64,000 nt of DNA from Acinetobacter rongchengensis (GTDB taxonomy: Bacteria; Pseudomonadota; Gammaproteobacteria; Pseudomonadales; Moraxellaceae). The position numbers and the translations under genes are program-made. Below, one piece after another: positions 37,562 to 45,685 of this stretch. Positions within the stretch are counted from its first letter, which is position 1. Every line of letters begins with the position of its first letter. The notes under the pieces are model-generated. The model did no database searches and had not been told where the DNA came from. It worked only from the letters and a program-made list of their open reading frames with translations. The DNA is taken from contig NZ_RAXT01000006.1 of the NCBI RefSeq assembly GCF_003611475.1, positions 1-64,000 of the forward strand, written 5' to 3'.

Positions 37562-37876
37562 ATGCTCAAACTCATCTATTACGTCCCTGAATCACACTTA
37601 GAATCAACCAAACTTGCTGTTTTTGAAGCAGGAGCTGGTGGTATTGGTCACTATGAACACTGTGCTTGGCAAGTGTTAGGGATAGGGCAATTTAAACCTG
37701 TAAAAGGTGCAAACCCATTTATTGGAGAATTGGATACTTTAGAACAACTCCCTGAATGGCGTGTAGAAACCATTGTTCCTAAAGAAAAGGCTGTACAAGT
37801 CGCAAAAGCTTTAAAGGCAAGTCATCCTTATGAAGAGCCTGCTTTTGAGCTTATTCAAATTATTGATCTTTCTTAG
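37562..37876 (+). CDS. Free-standing YqfO-type (Nif3 insert) domain protein
   Basis: About 104 residues from MLKLIYYVPE; an ATG three codons earlier is also possible. It has the features of the ferredoxin-like domain found inserted in long Nif3 proteins such as Bacillus YqfO and also encoded alone: LIYYVPESHLESTKLAVFEAGAGGIGHYEHCAW at residues 3-35, and ASHPYEEPAFELIQI at the end. The function is unknown. The short Nif3-like protein at 14957 lacks exactly this domain, so the two could act together. Convergent with the nitroreductase gene across a repeat array. Confidence 0.8.
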   Translation: MLKLIYYVPESHLESTKLAVFEAGAGGIGHYEHCAWQVLGIGQFKPVKGANPFIGELDTLEQLPEWRVETIVPKEKAVQVAKALKASHPYEEPAFELIQIIDLS

Positions 37877-37940
37877 GTTTCTTCGGAGGTGATGATTTTT
37901 GATCTCTCCCTGACCATTTTCTGAAATGAAGGTTTTTGTA

Positions 37941-38257
37941 CCTCTCCCTAACCCTCTCCTGAGAGGAGAGGGAATTGAAGCTCTCCTTAACCTTCTCTTG
38001 AGAGGAGAGGGAATTGAAGCTCTCCCTAACCCTCTCCTAAGAGGAGAGGGAATTATGAAGCTCTCCCTAGATCTCTCCTGAGAGGAGAGGGAATTATGAA
38101 GCTCTCTCTAGATATCTCCTGAGAGGAGAGGGAATTGAAGCTCTCCCTAGATCTCTCCTGAGAGGAGAGGGAATTATGAAGCTCTCTCTAGATATCTCCT
38201 GAGAGGAGAGGGAATTATGAAGCTCTCCCTACCCCTCTCCTGAGAAGAGAGGGAATT
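37941..38257. repeat. Eight-unit tandem array of palindromic repeats
   Basis: Eight head-to-tail units of 39-41 bases (last one cut to about 35) start at 37941, 37981, 38020, 38061, 38102, 38141, 38182 and 38223. Each has a CTCTCC lead, a palindrome CCTCTCCT-GAG-AGGAGAGG with variants, and a GGAATT(AT)GAAG tail. Units 4 and 6 are identical, and 5 and 7 differ only by a 2-base indel, so a two-unit block was duplicated. The array fills the gap between two convergent genes. Each unit can fold into a hairpin. It looks like a REP-type element amplified in tandem. Confidence 0.9.
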
Positions 38258-38265
38258 TTATAAAA

Positions 38266-39024
38266 TTAAACTTTTTGAATAAATAGTTTACGATCAAAAC
38301 GATACTGTGGATAGAAAACACCATCTTCAGCTCGTTCACCAGCAGCAATGACCATGACGGGATATTCATCTGCATTTAAATTCAAGATCTTGCGAACCAT
38401 CGGTTCATCAAAACCTTCCATCATGCAACTGTCAAAACCATAAGCACGTAAAGCCAATACTAAATTTTCACATGCCAAAGCGGTGGTCTTAGTCGCCCAA
38501 AGTTTGGCATCAGCAGGTGTATACGCTGTTACAGGGAGTTGTTTATCAAACTGACGTGCGACCTTAAATGCAACTTTCTTAAAGTTACCTAGGGCATTGA
38601 AATAGCCTGTTTTATAGTTATACGGAATAAAGCGGTAATATTTTTTAACTAATGGCGGGATTTCAGGAAAAGGAAATTCATTGATATTATTTTCAGCCAT
38701 TTCATCGATACGGTCAGTACGTGCAATACAAACAATCAGTTCAGCGGCAGTTCTTGCAGCAAACTGGTTTAGACACGCTTTCACTAAACGTTTCTTTTTA
38801 GGTTGTGATTGAACCACATAAAATGTCCACGGCTGTAAATTAGACGAGTTTGGTGCCAGCAAAGCTAAGTCTAAACAGGCATCTAAGGTTTCAGCGGGAA
38901 TGGGTTTGTCTGTAAATTTACGTACAGATCGGCGACTTTCAATCACCTTTCTAAAGTTATCAACATCGATATCTTGTGGAGCTGCTTCAAAATAACGTTT
39001 TTTAGGTTGAGCATCTTGTGACAT
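38266..39024 (-). CDS. Nitroreductase-family protein
   Basis: 252 residues from the ATG at 39024, where GAGA is 6 bases upstream; an ATG two codons earlier is too close. An FMN-dependent nitroreductase fold: ESRRSVRKFTDKPIPAETL near residue 28 (the FMN phosphate Arg-Arg-Ser region), LAPNSSNLQPWTFYVV near 55-70, and CMMEGFDEP near 205. Such enzymes reduce nitro compounds, quinones or flavin with NAD(P)H. The substrate is unknown. It is followed by the repeat array and may share a transcript end with it. Confidence 0.85.
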   Translation of the reverse strand: MSQDAQPKKRYFEAAPQDIDVDNFRKVIESRRSVRKFTDKPIPAETLDACLDLALLAPNSSNLQPWTFYVVQSQPKKKRLVKACLNQFAARTAAELIVCIARTDRIDEMAENNINEFPFPEIPPLVKKYYRFIPYNYKTGYFNALGNFKKVAFKVARQFDKQLPVTAYTPADAKLWATKTTALACENLVLALRAYGFDSCMMEGFDEPMVRKILNLNADEYPVMVIAAGERAEDGVFYPQYRFDRKLFIQKV

Positions 39025-39071
39025 TGTCATTCTCTCATTCTAATAAAAATAGGGTCTACTTTAAACTAAAA

Positions 39072-39105
39072 AACCACTTAGCCTTCGTGTTGATTGCTAA
39101 GTGGT
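39072..39105 (-). terminator. Terminator after enoyl-CoA hydratase gene
   Basis: Stem ACCACTTAGC / GCTAAGTGGT with a T-run on the minus strand, about 25 bases past the stop. Confidence 0.83.
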
Positions 39106-39126
39106 CTGTTATTTTCAATTCAACAA

Positions 39127-39927
39127 TTAGTTAAATTGGGCAAAATCAGGTTTGCGCTTTTGCATAAATGCTGCAACAGCTTCCGCCATTTCTGGTGATT
39201 TTACACGTTGCATAAAGATAACAGCTTCATCATCAATACAATCAACAATTTCTTGTAGATTATGTTTCATCAAAGCTTTGGTTTGTTTTAATGACGCAAG
39301 TGGTAAAGCTGCTAAAGTTTGCGCTTGTTTTAAAGCGTGCGCATAAACATCTTCTTCAATGCTATTGACGATACCTGCATTGAGCGCTTTTTCACTGTTA
39401 AATTTTTGAGCAGTGAGCAATAATTCTGCTGCTTTGTGATAACCCGCTTGTTGGATCAGTAATTTGCTCGAAGCACCTTCAGGAGAAAGCCCTAAGCTTA
39501 CAAACGGAATTTGGAACAGGGCAGTATTGTCACTATATACTAGATCTGCATGAAGCAAAATCGTTACACCAATGCCAATCGCAACACCACGAACCGCACA
39601 GATTAACGGTTTAGACAGGCGAGCTGCTGCTTTTAAAACAACAAAAGGAGGTGCATCTCCTTCTTTACCTTGCAGCGGTGTTTGAATAAAAGCCATAAAA
39701 TCTTGCATGTCATTGCCCGCACTGAAGTCTGCATCTTCACCACGCAAAATAACAACGCGTACATCTTTATCTTGATCTGCTTCATCAAAAGCTTTAGCGA
39801 TCCATAGATAAAGTTCACCGTATAAAGCATTTTTCGCCTTTGGTCGGTTAATGGCTAAAGTCAGTACGCCATTGTCTAAATTCGCATTCAAATGTTCATG
39901 TGGTTGTTGAATACAACTAAGTGTCAT
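39127..39927 (-). CDS. Enoyl-CoA hydratase/isomerase family protein
   Basis: 266 residues of the crotonase fold. VLTLAINRPKAKNAL near residue 20 and DFSAGNDMQDF near 67 form the CoA pocket and first oxyanion-hole strand; AVRGVAIGIGVTILLHADLVYS near 111-132 carries the second oxyanion Gly; FQIPFVSLGLSPEGASS follows. It has Ser at the position where hydratases often have Glu, and SPEGASS resembles isomerases. Role: fatty acyl-CoA hydration or double-bond isomerisation. An AAGGA site is 7 bases before the ATG. Confidence 0.85.
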   Translation of the reverse strand: MTLSCIQQPHEHLNANLDNGVLTLAINRPKAKNALYGELYLWIAKAFDEADQDKDVRVVILRGEDADFSAGNDMQDFMAFIQTPLQGKEGDAPPFVVLKAAARLSKPLICAVRGVAIGIGVTILLHADLVYSDNTALFQIPFVSLGLSPEGASSKLLIQQAGYHKAAELLLTAQKFNSEKALNAGIVNSIEEDVYAHALKQAQTLAALPLASLKQTKALMKHNLQEIVDCIDDEAVIFMQRVKSPEMAEAVAAFMQKRKPDFAQFN

Positions 39928-40032
39928 CGTACTATCCTTGCTTTAGAAATTAATTGAACTCTATGATCTGCATTATGTCGCATAATTCAAAATTCGACAC
40001 AAACTGGTCAGTTCAAAAAAGTTAGATCTACT

Positions 40033-40599
40033 ATGAAATATATTTTTGATTATCTCGTTTACATTGGTCGCTTTCAACCATTTCATTTGGCGCACATGCA
40101 AACGATTAAAATAGCGCTACAACAAAGCCACTACGTCATTTTGGCATTAGGCTCGGCACAGAATGAGCGTAATACTAAGAATCCGTTCCTTGCAAAAGAA
40201 CGTGAGCAAATGATTTTGTCTAATTTCTCAGAAGCAGATCAAAAACGTATTCGCTTCGTACATGTTATTGATGTTTATGATGATGTTAAATGGGTGAAAT
40301 TGGTTAAATCATTGGTAGAAGGTGTGGTTAAAACAGAAGATCAAGTCGGTTTGATTGGGCATTTTAAAGATGATTCATCTTATTATTTACAACTTTTCCC
40401 TGAATGGAAAATGGTTGAGTTAGCAAGTCTAGTAGGGGCGATTTCGGCAACGCCATTACGCGAAGCTTACTATCGGGGTGAAATTCGACAAGCGGAATTT
40501 CCACTAGGTACTGCTGAATTTTTAGAAAAATTTCAACAAACAGAGACTTATCAGCAATTAAAACATAAATATGAAACGCATGATAAATCAAATCTTTAG
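40033..40599 (+). CDS. nadM: Nicotinamide-nucleotide adenylyltransferase NadM
   Basis: 188 residues of the nucleotidyltransferase alpha/beta-phosphodiesterase superfamily. YIGRFQPFHLAH at residues 10-21 is the HxGH-like ATP motif (HLAH here), GSAQNERNTKNPF follows, and ISATPLREA near residue 137 is the ISxTxxR motif. NadM joins NMN and ATP to give NAD. Only the adenylyltransferase domain is present; there is no Nudix fusion. NMN-preferring enzymes of this kind are used in Acinetobacter and Francisella alongside NadV and NadE. NadB, of the de novo route, is at 60 kb. Confidence 0.82.
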   Translation: MKYIFDYLVYIGRFQPFHLAHMQTIKIALQQSHYVILALGSAQNERNTKNPFLAKEREQMILSNFSEADQKRIRFVHVIDVYDDVKWVKLVKSLVEGVVKTEDQVGLIGHFKDDSSYYLQLFPEWKMVELASLVGAISATPLREAYYRGEIRQAEFPLGTAEFLEKFQQTETYQQLKHKYETHDKSNL

Positions 40600-40691
40600 T
40601 ACGATTTAAAATTCTAAATCTAATGGGTTGAGCTTGTGTTTGAAATTGAAAAACTCAATCAATAATCATCAAATGTTATTTGGTCATTGCT

Positions 40692-41582
40692 TTAATTGAG
40701 TAGAGATTGAGTTTGTTCAATCAGGGTTTTTGTTAAACATTCTAATTGAATTGATTGTTGCTTCCAGTGGTGCCAATACAACTCAAGTTCAAGTCTTGCT
40801 TCAGGCATGATTTCAACTAATTTTCCATTGGCTAATTCTTTTTTTACCTGTAAATCAGGCACCATGCCATAACCGAGGTTGAGTAGAATGGCCTCAACAA
40901 ATGCGGTTGAAGATGGAATAAAGTGGCATGGATACATATTGGCAGTTAAACCATATATTTGTTGTATGGTTTGTATATGCACATGATCTTTATCATTAAA
41001 AATTACAGTCGGTGTGTTTCTTAGTGCATTTCTATGTATACCGTGTTGAAAGTAATGTTGAATGAATTGTGGTGTTGCCACCATGCGATACGACATTTTA
41101 CCGAGAAGTGTAGCCTCACATCCTTTCATTGGAATCGATTCTGTTGAAATACAGGCATTAACTAAACCTGCTTCAAGTAAGTGATGTGTTTGCGATTGAT
41201 CATCAATTTTTAGATCAATAATAATTTTTTCTTGAATTAATGTTTTTTGGATACTGCTTAATAACCATGTCGCCAACGAGTCTGCATTTGATGCAATGTT
41301 CAGTTTAAAAAATTGAGAATTTGAACGTTGTCCCTGTAAGTTTTGAATTAAGTTTTGCTCCATCAAGCGGTGATGTTGTAAAAAAAGTAAAACTTCTTGA
41401 CCAGATTGCGTGACTTTACAGGGTCTTTCTCGAATGATCAGCACTTGTCCGAGCTGTTTTTCTAAAGTTTGCAATCGCAAGGTCACTGCTGAAGCCGTGA
41501 TATTTAAACGTGCGGCTGCCAATTCAAAACTCCCTGTTTCTGCAACAGCCAGAAAAGCTTCACTGTGTTTACTTTGTAGCAT
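40692..41582 (-). CDS. LysR-family regulator, ArgP/LysG type
   Basis: 296 residues from the ATG at 41582 (GGAT 9 bases upstream); other starts at 41588 and 41591 are possible. The helix-turn-helix segment AFLAVAETGSFELAAARLNITASAVTLRLQTLEKQLGQVL (residues 10-50) is LysR type, with an ArgP-like recognition helix. The effector domain follows. It is divergent from an ArgO/LysE exporter, the classic ArgP-argO arrangement in which ArgP senses arginine or lysine. The shared 180-base gap must hold its operator. Confidence 0.87.
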   Translation of the reverse strand: MLQSKHSEAFLAVAETGSFELAAARLNITASAVTLRLQTLEKQLGQVLIIRERPCKVTQSGQEVLLFLQHHRLMEQNLIQNLQGQRSNSQFFKLNIASNADSLATWLLSSIQKTLIQEKIIIDLKIDDQSQTHHLLEAGLVNACISTESIPMKGCEATLLGKMSYRMVATPQFIQHYFQHGIHRNALRNTPTVIFNDKDHVHIQTIQQIYGLTANMYPCHFIPSSTAFVEAILLNLGYGMVPDLQVKKELANGKLVEIMPEARLELELYWHHWKQQSIQLECLTKTLIEQTQSLLN

Positions 41583-41759
41583 TGGCATCAATCCAGTTAA
41601 AAGAAGATGAATGTGAAATAGTGCAAAACTTGATGATTAAAACCTCAATAAACTAAGAAAAACTTAGTTAAATTAATATTTATTTAGAAATACTCATTTA
41701 ATCGATTTAATTTGGATAATAGCACAATCCTCTAAATCAATTAAAAGTGAAGTTTCGTC

Positions 41760-42359
41760 ATGTTACAAAGTTATATGCAAGGTTTTGCCATTGGAATGAG
41801 TCTCATCATGGCGATTGGTGCGCAGAACGCTTTTGTACTTAAACAGGGGCTAAAAAAACAATATGTTTTTTGGATTTGTATGGTGTGCATTGCTTCTGAT
41901 TCGATTCTGATTTTAATGGGCGTTCTTGGCTTTTCTAAAATCATGCAAACCAATCCTGAATTGGTGGAATGGGCGAAGTATTTAGGGGCAACGTTTTTAT
42001 TCTTTTATGGTGCGCAGCATTTTTATAAAGCATTCACGGCAACAACTCATTTATTGCCAAGTGAAAAAGATGAATCCAAACTGTTAAAAATGGTGTTGAT
42101 CTGTTTGGCTTTAACATGGTTAAACCCGCATGTTTATTTGGATACAGTGGTTTTAATTGGTTCTATTTCTACACAATTTGAACATGCTAAACTTCAGTTT
42201 GCTTTGGGTGCAATCACCGCTTCTTGGATTTTCTTTTTTGCTTTAGGTTTTGGTGCGCGGTTCTTATTACCTATTTTTAGAAGTGCGAAATCTTGGAAAA
42301 TTCTAGATTTTATTATTGGTTTAGTGATGTGGGGCATTGCGACTTCATTGATCGTTTAA
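41760..42359 (+). CDS. LysE/ArgO-type basic amino acid exporter
   Basis: 199 residues with about six membrane segments. GFAIGMSLIMAIGAQNAFVLKQGL (residues 8-31) is the LysE/ArgO signature, and LTWLNPHVYLDTVVLIGS near residue 120 is the second family motif. ArgO/LysE proteins export arginine and lysine. The neighbouring divergent ArgP-type regulator supports this substrate class. The end of the gene faces bcp, and a hairpin separates them. Confidence 0.9.
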   Translation: MLQSYMQGFAIGMSLIMAIGAQNAFVLKQGLKKQYVFWICMVCIASDSILILMGVLGFSKIMQTNPELVEWAKYLGATFLFFYGAQHFYKAFTATTHLLPSEKDESKLLKMVLICLALTWLNPHVYLDTVVLIGSISTQFEHAKLQFALGAITASWIFFFALGFGARFLLPIFRSAKSWKILDFIIGLVMWGIATSLIV

Positions 42360-42428
42360 GATTATCTAAGGCTGTTTAAATTGTTTCTAAATTAGCTCAT
42401 TCTATCAGCGGTATATTTAAAGACATAA

Positions 42429-42453
42429 ATCAAAAGCCTATTGGCTTTTGATT
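42429..42453. terminator. Bidirectional hairpin between ArgO-type gene and bcp
   Basis: Perfect stem ATCAAAAGCC / GGCTTTTGAT with a TATT loop. Confidence 0.75.
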
Positions 42454-42472
42454 TAATTTCATGCAGGAAAAA

Positions 42473-42934
42473 TTAACCTGCTTGAAGTGTTTTTAAGTCT
42501 TCTAAAACTTGTTCAGCATGACCTGCCGCTTTTACTTTACGGTATTCTTTAACTAACTGACCATGATGATAAATAAATGTTGAGCGTTCGATGCCCATGA
42601 CTTTTTTACCATACATATTTTTTTCTTTAATCACATCGAAGTGTTTACACAATACTTCTTCTTTGTCGCTGATTAAATTGATGGTCAGTGCTTGTTTTTC
42701 AGTAAAGTTTTGATGTGCTTTTACGGAATCACGTGATACACCAATTACAGTTGAATGCAAAGCGTCAAACTGATCCTTTAAACAAGAGAAGCCCACAGCC
42801 TGAGTGGTACAACCAGGTGTAGAGTCTTTAGGGTAAAAATATAAAACCAACCAATCTGTTGTAAGTTGAGTTAGATTAATTTCACCCGTTGTAGTCGGAA
42901 AAGTCTGATTTGGAAGTTGAATGGATTCAGTCAT
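42473..42934 (-). CDS. bcp: Thioredoxin-dependent peroxiredoxin (Bcp/PrxQ)
   Basis: 153 residues, family length. The peroxidatic Cys42 sits in YPKDSTPGCTTQA. In E. coli-type Bcp the resolving Cys is five residues later; here that residue is Val47, and another Cys appears at 51, nine residues after Cys42. Thus the enzyme either uses Cys51 or an external thiol. It reduces hydroperoxides in the cytoplasm. An AAGGAT site precedes the start. It lies 9 bases after the Dph6-like gene, so the two share an operon. Confidence 0.92.
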   Translation of the reverse strand: MTESIQLPNQTFPTTTGEINLTQLTTDWLVLYFYPKDSTPGCTTQAVGFSCLKDQFDALHSTVIGVSRDSVKAHQNFTEKQALTINLISDKEEVLCKHFDVIKEKNMYGKKVMGIERSTFIYHHGQLVKEYRKVKAAGHAEQVLEDLKTLQAG

Positions 42935-42943
42935 TTTTCATCC

Positions 42944-43639
42944 TTAATGTTCATCATGTTTTAATTCAAGTGTTAAAAAGGCATAATTTTCGTGAAATAG
43001 AATATCACCTTTGTTGAGCAAAAGTGGTTTTTTAAAAATAGGTGCATCAATCACAGTGGTGTGAAATTCCCCAGCCTCACCACATGGGTCAATCTTGCGT
43101 GACAATAATTCTTCTACATAATCAAGGGTTAAAATTCGCCCTAAATCTTCAACATGCATTCCAAGATTGAGGTTGACAGTCACGATCATACATTGAAATC
43201 CAAGGGTGATAAGCTCGTGTACGATTTCTAGCCGTGGTTTTTGCCAAAGTGGCATGCATAGCTTTAAGTTACTACGCTCACAAACAGACTGATTCCATTC
43301 AGCATGTGCAGTCAGGTCGATATCACCAGTGAGTAAGGTTTCAGCGCCTAATTGTCTAGCTTGAACAAGTAAATCTAAGAAAGTAGCTTCGTAGTTAGAC
43401 CATGTGGCTGAACCTTTGAGAATAGGAATTCCTATTGCAGCAGCTTGTGCATCAATAATCTCTAAGGGCATGGCATGTGAACGTGATCTTAAACCTTGTT
43501 CTTCAAGCATCACCATCAATGCAACAGGTTTTGAATGTTGCATTGCATAATAGAGTGCGAGACTACTATCTTTGCCACCACTATAAGAGGCAACGAAATT
43601 TTGTCCTTCTAAGAGATTGTTATTCCATGAAGCTTGCAT
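42944..43639 (-). CDS. Dph6-like PP-loop ATP pyrophosphatase
   Basis: 231 residues. The N-type PP-loop SGGKDSS is at residues 20-26, LLTGDIDLTAH near 100 and GEAGEFHTTVIDAP near 186-200, all hallmarks of the Dph6/MJ0570 family. In eukaryotes and archaea the family amidates diphthine; bacteria lack diphthamide, so the bacterial substrate is different and unknown to me. A related bacterial use is in B12-salvage neighbourhoods, not seen here. First gene of a pair with bcp. Confidence 0.82.
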   Translation of the reverse strand: MQASWNNNLLEGQNFVASYSGGKDSSLALYYAMQHSKPVALMVMLEEQGLRSRSHAMPLEIIDAQAAAIGIPILKGSATWSNYEATFLDLLVQARQLGAETLLTGDIDLTAHAEWNQSVCERSNLKLCMPLWQKPRLEIVHELITLGFQCMIVTVNLNLGMHVEDLGRILTLDYVEELLSRKIDPCGEAGEFHTTVIDAPIFKKPLLLNKGDILFHENYAFLTLELKHDEH

Positions 43640-43647
43640 AATTTCCT

Positions 43648-43679
43648 AGATGCTATTTAAAACCAGATGCTATTTAAAA
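43648..43679. repeat. Short tandem duplication upstream of Dph6-like gene
   Basis: The 15-mer AGATGCTATTTAAAA occurs twice with a 17-base period, immediately upstream of the Dph6-like start on the minus strand. Confidence 0.7.
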
Positions 43680-43689
43680 ATAGTGATAA

Positions 43690-43714
43690 AAAAGCCTGCA
43701 TAATGCAGGCTTTC
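43690..43714 (-). terminator. Terminator after the exported Cys-containing protein gene
   Basis: Perfect stem AAAGCCTGCA / TGCAGGCTTT, T-run on the minus strand. Confidence 0.85.
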
Positions 43715-43729
43715 ATACAAACAATTAAA

Positions 43730-44140
43730 TTATTTTTTCGCTTGCGCTGCTTTCATTGCCGCTTGGGTCAGTGTTTCTAACTTACCAGTAAGTTGTGGAC
43801 CAAAACATGCTTTAAGTGCAGCATTTTGTTGTTGTACAAAAGCTAAACTAGATGGGTTTTTCTTTTGGTTTACAGCGCTTTGAATTTCCCATTTTTGGGC
43901 TTCTGTTACTTTACCTTGAGCATCAATTTGGCATGAACAGAACTTACTTACTTCAGCGCTTGTTAACTTTCCACCCTTTGCAGTTTCAGTTTTACAAACA
44001 TTGATCAATGCAGATTTTACATTTGTACTTTTATAAGCTTGTTGAAGTGGGTTTGCTTCAGCAGCTTGAGCAGTAGAACCCATCATTGCAGCAATTGAAA
44101 ACATTGAAGAAAGAAGAAGACCTGATTTTAAGTTTTTCAT
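43730..44140 (-). CDS. Uncharacterised small exported protein
   Basis: 136 residues starting at MKNLKSG, which opens a clear signal peptide (LLLSSMFSIAAMMGSTAQA, cut near residue 27); the frame extends upstream into queC and that part is not coding. The mature part is small, helical and Lys/Gln/Ala-rich with four cysteines (VCKT, FCSC, ACFG), probably two disulfides. No known motif. It starts 16 bases after the end of queC and may be read from the same transcript, but it is functionally unrelated as far as the sequence shows. Confidence 0.72.
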   Translation of the reverse strand: MKNLKSGLLLSSMFSIAAMMGSTAQAAEANPLQQAYKSTNVKSALINVCKTETAKGGKLTSAEVSKFCSCQIDAQGKVTEAQKWEIQSAVNQKKNPSSLAFVQQQNAALKACFGPQLTGKLETLTQAAMKAAQAKK

Positions 44141-44156
44141 AAACTGTACCTTGTTA

Positions 44157-44825
44157 TTACGCAATATAACGTGTTGGATCTGCGACACCTGCATCCATAA
44201 AGCCTTCCTTGCGAAGACGACAGCTATCACATTTACCACATGCACGTCCTTGGTCATCTGCTTGGTAGCATGAAACCGTTTGGCTATAGTCTACGCCATG
44301 TTCCAAGCCTAAGCGTATTATATTCGCTTTGGATAAATGTAACAGAGGTGTTTCAAATTTCAGCGGTTTTCCTTCTACGCCCACTTTTGTTGCAAGACGT
44401 GCCATATTGGCAAAAGCTTCAATAAACTCTGGTCGACAGTCAGGATATCCTGAATAATCAACAGCATTGATCCCAATGACGATTGCCTGAGCGTCAAAAA
44501 CTTCAGCTGCAGCGAGTGCATAAGAGAGGAAAATGGTGTTACGTGCTGGAACATAAGTTACAGGAATACCATCAGTTTCATGATCAGGGACATCAATGTT
44601 ATGATCTGTAAGTGCAGAACCACCTAAGTTACCCAAATCAATATTAATCACACGATGTTCAACACCCGCACGTTTAGTCAATGCGCGAGCCGCATCAAGT
44701 TCGGTGGTTGAACGTTGACCATACATAAAACTTAGGGCAATACATTCATAGTTTGCTTGCGCCCAAGCCAAACAAGTCGTTGAGTCTAAACCGCCAGATA
44801 ATAAGACAATGGCACGAGGGCGCAT
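44157..44825 (-). CDS. queC: 7-cyano-7-deazaguanine synthase QueC
   Basis: 222 residues from the ATG at 44825 with GGAG 9 bases upstream; a TTG five codons earlier is rejected. The PP-loop SGGLDSTTC is at residues 10-18. The C-terminal zinc site has four cysteines in [17 protein letters not shown]. QueC turns 7-carboxy-7-deazaguanine into preQ0 with ATP and ammonia, a step to queuosine in tRNA. It lies 54 bases after queE on the same strand, forming a queE-queC unit. Confidence 0.96.
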   Translation of the reverse strand: MRPRAIVLLSGGLDSTTCLAWAQANYECIALSFMYGQRSTTELDAARALTKRAGVEHRVINIDLGNLGGSALTDHNIDVPDHETDGIPVTYVPARNTIFLSYALAAAEVFDAQAIVIGINAVDYSGYPDCRPEFIEAFANMARLATKVGVEGKPLKFETPLLHLSKANIIRLGLEHGVDYSQTVSCYQADDQGRACGKCDSCRLRKEGFMDAGVADPTRYIA

Positions 44826-44879
44826 ATTCACAGTCTCCAAAAAATTTATAAAATTAGGATAGTTAAGATAGTGAGGAAA

Positions 44880-45590
44880 TTAACGACCTGTTTCATCATT
44901 CCATAACAATTTATGTAATTGTAGTTGGAAGCGAACAGGGAGGTGGTCGTCTAAAATCCATTGAGCCAAATCACGTGCAAGTTGTGGTAAATGAACTGCA
45001 CCTTTTTCTACGGCAAAAGCAGGCGAAAACCATACTGTACTGACTTTGTCATGCAAAACATATTGTTCAACTTGCTGTTTAGACCATTCGTAGTCTTCAC
45101 GATTACAAATGACAAATTTGATTTGGTCATGCTGAGTTAAGTGATCTAAATTGCTGATTAAGTTGCGTTCAACTTCGCCCGAAGTGGGGGTTTTCAAGTC
45201 CAATACTTTTGAAACACGAGGGTCAACTTTAGATACATCTAAAGCACCACTGGTTTCTAAAGAAACTTGACAGCCCAAATCTGCTAAACGTTGCATTAAT
45301 GGTAATGCATTCGGTTGCGCAAGCGGTTCGCCACCTGTCACACAAATATAAGGGGTTTTGTAATCTAAAGTTGTTTGAATAATTTGATCCAAAGATTGAC
45401 GTTCACCACCTTCAAAAGAGTAAGTTGTGTCGCAGTAAGTACAACGTAGTGGACAACCTGTTAATCGAATAAATACAGTAGGTAATCCTGCTGCATTGGC
45501 TTCGCCTTGTAGAGAATAGAAAATCTCCGTAATACGTAACCCCGCAGACGGATCAGAAACAGGAATAGTCGAGGATCGGAGAGAATTCAT
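44880..45590 (-). CDS. queE: 7-carboxy-7-deazaguanine synthase QueE
   Basis: 236 residues of the radical SAM superfamily. The iron-sulfur cluster cysteines are Cys46, Cys50 and Cys53 in GCPLRCTYCDTTYSF, and CVTGGEPLAQP near residue 88 is the SAM-binding GGE motif. It contracts 6-carboxytetrahydropterin to 7-carboxy-7-deazaguanine, feeding the neighbouring QueC. ITEIFYSLQGE near residue 20 is a QueE marker. The queuosine tRNAs it serves (GTN anticodons) include the tRNA-Asn(GTT) copies in this window. Confidence 0.95.
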   Translation of the reverse strand: MNSLRSSTIPVSDPSAGLRITEIFYSLQGEANAAGLPTVFIRLTGCPLRCTYCDTTYSFEGGERQSLDQIIQTTLDYKTPYICVTGGEPLAQPNALPLMQRLADLGCQVSLETSGALDVSKVDPRVSKVLDLKTPTSGEVERNLISNLDHLTQHDQIKFVICNREDYEWSKQQVEQYVLHDKVSTVWFSPAFAVEKGAVHLPQLARDLAQWILDDHLPVRFQLQLHKLLWNDETGR

Positions 45591-45619
45591 AACATTGACC
45601 GCAGTTTACAAAAATGAAA

Positions 45620-45651
45620 AATCTCTACGCTCATGACTGAGCGTAGAGATG
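45620..45651 (-). terminator. Terminator after dapD
   Basis: Perfect stem ATCTCTACGCTCA / TGAGCGTAGAGAT, T-run on the minus strand, 35 bases past the stop. Confidence 0.9.
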
Positions 45652-45685
45652 AGGAACAATGTACGTTCCGTATAAATAGTGAAAA

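Noticed and set aside
37941..38257. Repeat array considered as a CRISPR
   Set aside because: Units are contiguous with no unique spacers, the whole unit is repeated, and there are no cas genes; it is a tandem palindromic repeat.
44141..44257. N-terminal extension of the small exported protein into queC
   Set aside because: The extension overlaps queC coding sequence and hides a perfect signal peptide start; the shorter form is preferred.
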